This document shows positions 15,497 through 16,168 of a stretch of 16,168 nt of DNA, in pieces. The DNA is taken from the NCBI GenBank assembly GCA_017408535.1, contig JAFQUL010000019.1, positions 1-16,168 on the forward strand, written 5' to 3'. The notes beneath the pieces were generated by a model, which worked only from the letters and a program-made list of their open reading frames with translations, was not told the DNA's origin and ran no database searches. This DNA is from Clostridia bacterium. Lineage in GTDB: Bacteria; Bacillota; Clostridia; Oscillospirales; CAG-272. The translations under genes were made by a program, and so were the position numbers. The first letter of the stretch is position 1. Each line of letters begins with the position of its first letter.

Positions 15497-15566
15497 CAAA
15501 AGCACCGCCGTGAAAGGAGGGTGTCCTCAGCAGAGAAACCCCAAAACCGAATAGGATAAACAAAGT

Positions 15567-15598
15567 GACAGTATGGTCGAAAGACTGTGCTGTCTTTT
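15567..15598 (+). terminator. Terminator of spo0A
   Basis: A 12-bp stem (15567-15578 with 15583-15594, including three G-U pairs) closed by a GAAA tetraloop and followed by TTTT. It lies 70 bases after the spo0A stop. The 250 bases between spo0A and the next gene hold this hairpin, an orphan AAAGGAGG site (15513-15520) and an AT-rich promoter-like area. Confidence 0.75.
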
Positions 15599-15661
15599 GC
15601 TTTATATTCAACAAATCTTGTAACTTTATCGTAATCAATTTTCTTTTAGTGTATATTATGA

Positions 15662-15667
15662 TATAAT
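15662..15667 (+). promoter_or_regulatory. Possible -10 element upstream of the sigma-factor gene
   Basis: A perfect TATAAT in very AT-rich DNA after the spo0A terminator, about 85 bases before the sigma ATG. No convincing -35 lies at 17 bases. A second possibility is TTGTCA (15698-15703) with CACTAT (15722-15727) at an 18-base spacing. Both are weak assignments. Confidence 0.3.
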
Positions 15668-15749
15668 TAATTGAAAACCAAAAAAATTTTTGAATTCTTG
15701 TCAGGAAATTGGAAAATGCCACACTATATGGGTGAAAGGAGGCGGGGAA

Positions 15750-16058
15750 ATGCAAAAAACGGATGAAATACGTGATCGGCTTATCAATGGGTTTACCGAA
15801 AACTATATGGAAAAGTTGTTTTATTTCTGCCTGAAGAAGACAGGAAACAGTGTTGAAGCTGAAGATCTAATACAAGATATTTCGCTTCAAGTAATTACGG
15901 CTTTGAGTAAGGGGACTATCCCAACGAATTTTTCAGCGTGGGTGTGGCGGATCACTCGTAACCGTTATTCAGTATGGGCAAAAGAAAAACATAGTCGAAA
16001 CGAGTCGGTAACCGGTTCCGATATCGGTGATTATGAGATCGAGGACGAAGAAATATAG
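15750..16058 (+). CDS. Truncated sigma-70/ECF-like sigma factor (region 2 only)
   Basis: 102 codons from ATG 15750, which has AAAGGAGG seven bases upstream; the longer frame from 15690 is rejected. The sequence resembles sigma-70 region 2: YMEKLFYFCLKKTGNSVEAEDLIQDI (2.1-2.2) and FSAWVWRITRNRYSVWAKEKH (2.3-2.4), the parts that bind core polymerase and the -10 element. It then stops at TAG 16056-16058 after an acidic GDYEIEDEEI stretch, which in this kind of clostridial sigma factor is a linker. Region 4, needed for -35 recognition, is missing. None of the other forward frames to the window edge looks like region 4. It is either a broken gene, a rearrangement product, or an assembly error. Confidence 0.75.
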   Translation: MQKTDEIRDRLINGFTENYMEKLFYFCLKKTGNSVEAEDLIQDISLQVITALSKGTIPTNFSAWVWRITRNRYSVWAKEKHSRNESVTGSDIGDYEIEDEEI

Positions 16059-16168
16059 CCGATTCATCAGCATTGAAACACATGGTTTCATATAGTCCGG
16101 AAGTGAGATTCCATTGCCTTGTAACAGATCCATCCTTCACCTCATACACGACGCCTTTATCCGCCGAC
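15952..16168 (-). other. Right-edge minus-strand frame, possible beta-propeller fragment
   Basis: On the minus strand a frame enters from the right edge and runs to a stop at 15954-15952. Its first ~38 residues (16168 to about 16050) read like a propeller blade: VVYEVKDGSVTRQWNL, then LYETMCFNADESAIF, a strand-Trp-strand-FxxD spacing similar to WD40-type repeats. The remainder is antisense to the sigma gene and looks like chance sequence. I infer that a real gene once continued or continues here and was cut at the same junction that truncates the sigma factor. The family call is weak. Confidence 0.3.

Noticed and set aside
15573..15583. 0A-box-like sequence (TGGTCGAAA) after spo0A
   Set aside because: It is part of the terminator stem and GAAA loop, differs from the consensus, and lies downstream of the gene.
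1..16168. CRISPR arrays, tRNA or rRNA genes, insertion sequences or prophage genes
   Set aside because: None seen on reading both strands: no regularly spaced direct repeats, no transposase or integrase motifs, no tRNA-like cloverleaf.

Overview
The window reads as low-to-mid GC Firmicutes chromosome, most likely a spore-forming clostridium of the Oscillospiraceae/Ruminococcaceae type. This rests on a canonical Spo0A, a YtfJ/GerW sporulation protein, a DacF/DacB-type D,D-carboxypeptidase, Firmicutes gene order (lon-engB; scpA-scpB-dac-rluB), strong GGAGG-type ribosome binding sites and several TTG starts. Both ends cut through reading frames, so the window may be a whole short contig or an arbitrary slice.

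Layout. (1) 1-2030, + strand: the 3' end of an RluA-family pseudouridine synthase, then an apolipoprotein N-acyltransferase (lnt) joined by a TAATG overlap. (2) 2030-3909: a hairpin terminator that can serve both strands separates lnt from a convergent gene for a large lipoprotein of unknown function, which has its own minus-strand promoter. (3) 3910-4415: an intergenic region of over 500 bases with no convincing protein gene. It holds a near-consensus promoter, about 150 bases of highly foldable sequence ending in a terminator (a candidate small structured RNA), then an extended -10 promoter and an unusual leader in front of lon. (4) 4416-14547, + strand: a long co-oriented block of lon, engB, lysA, an M50 site-2 protease homologue, scpA, scpB, a DUF2953 (YtfI-like) protein, gerW/ytfJ, a D-Ala-D-Ala carboxypeptidase, an rluB-family pseudouridine synthase and a small GNAT-like protein. 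Gaps are mostly short or absent (scpA/scpB and rluB/GNAT overlap), which suggests one or a few transcripts linking proteolysis, ribosome assembly, lysine/diaminopimelate supply, chromosome condensation, cell-wall remodelling and sporulation. (5) 14566-15598: a perfect 13-bp inverted repeat, then spo0A with its own sigma-A-like promoter and terminator. (6) 15599-16168: the first ~100 codons (region 2) of an ECF-like sigma factor, stopped prematurely and abutting an opposite-strand frame that looks like a beta-propeller fragment. This is either a rearrangement or an assembly junction.

Most genes are ordinary core genes. The parts most worth a second look are the candidate RNA at about 4132-4286, the mini-ORF between the lon ribosome binding site and the lon start, the broken sigma-factor junction at the right end, and an lnt gene in a Gram-positive sporulator.
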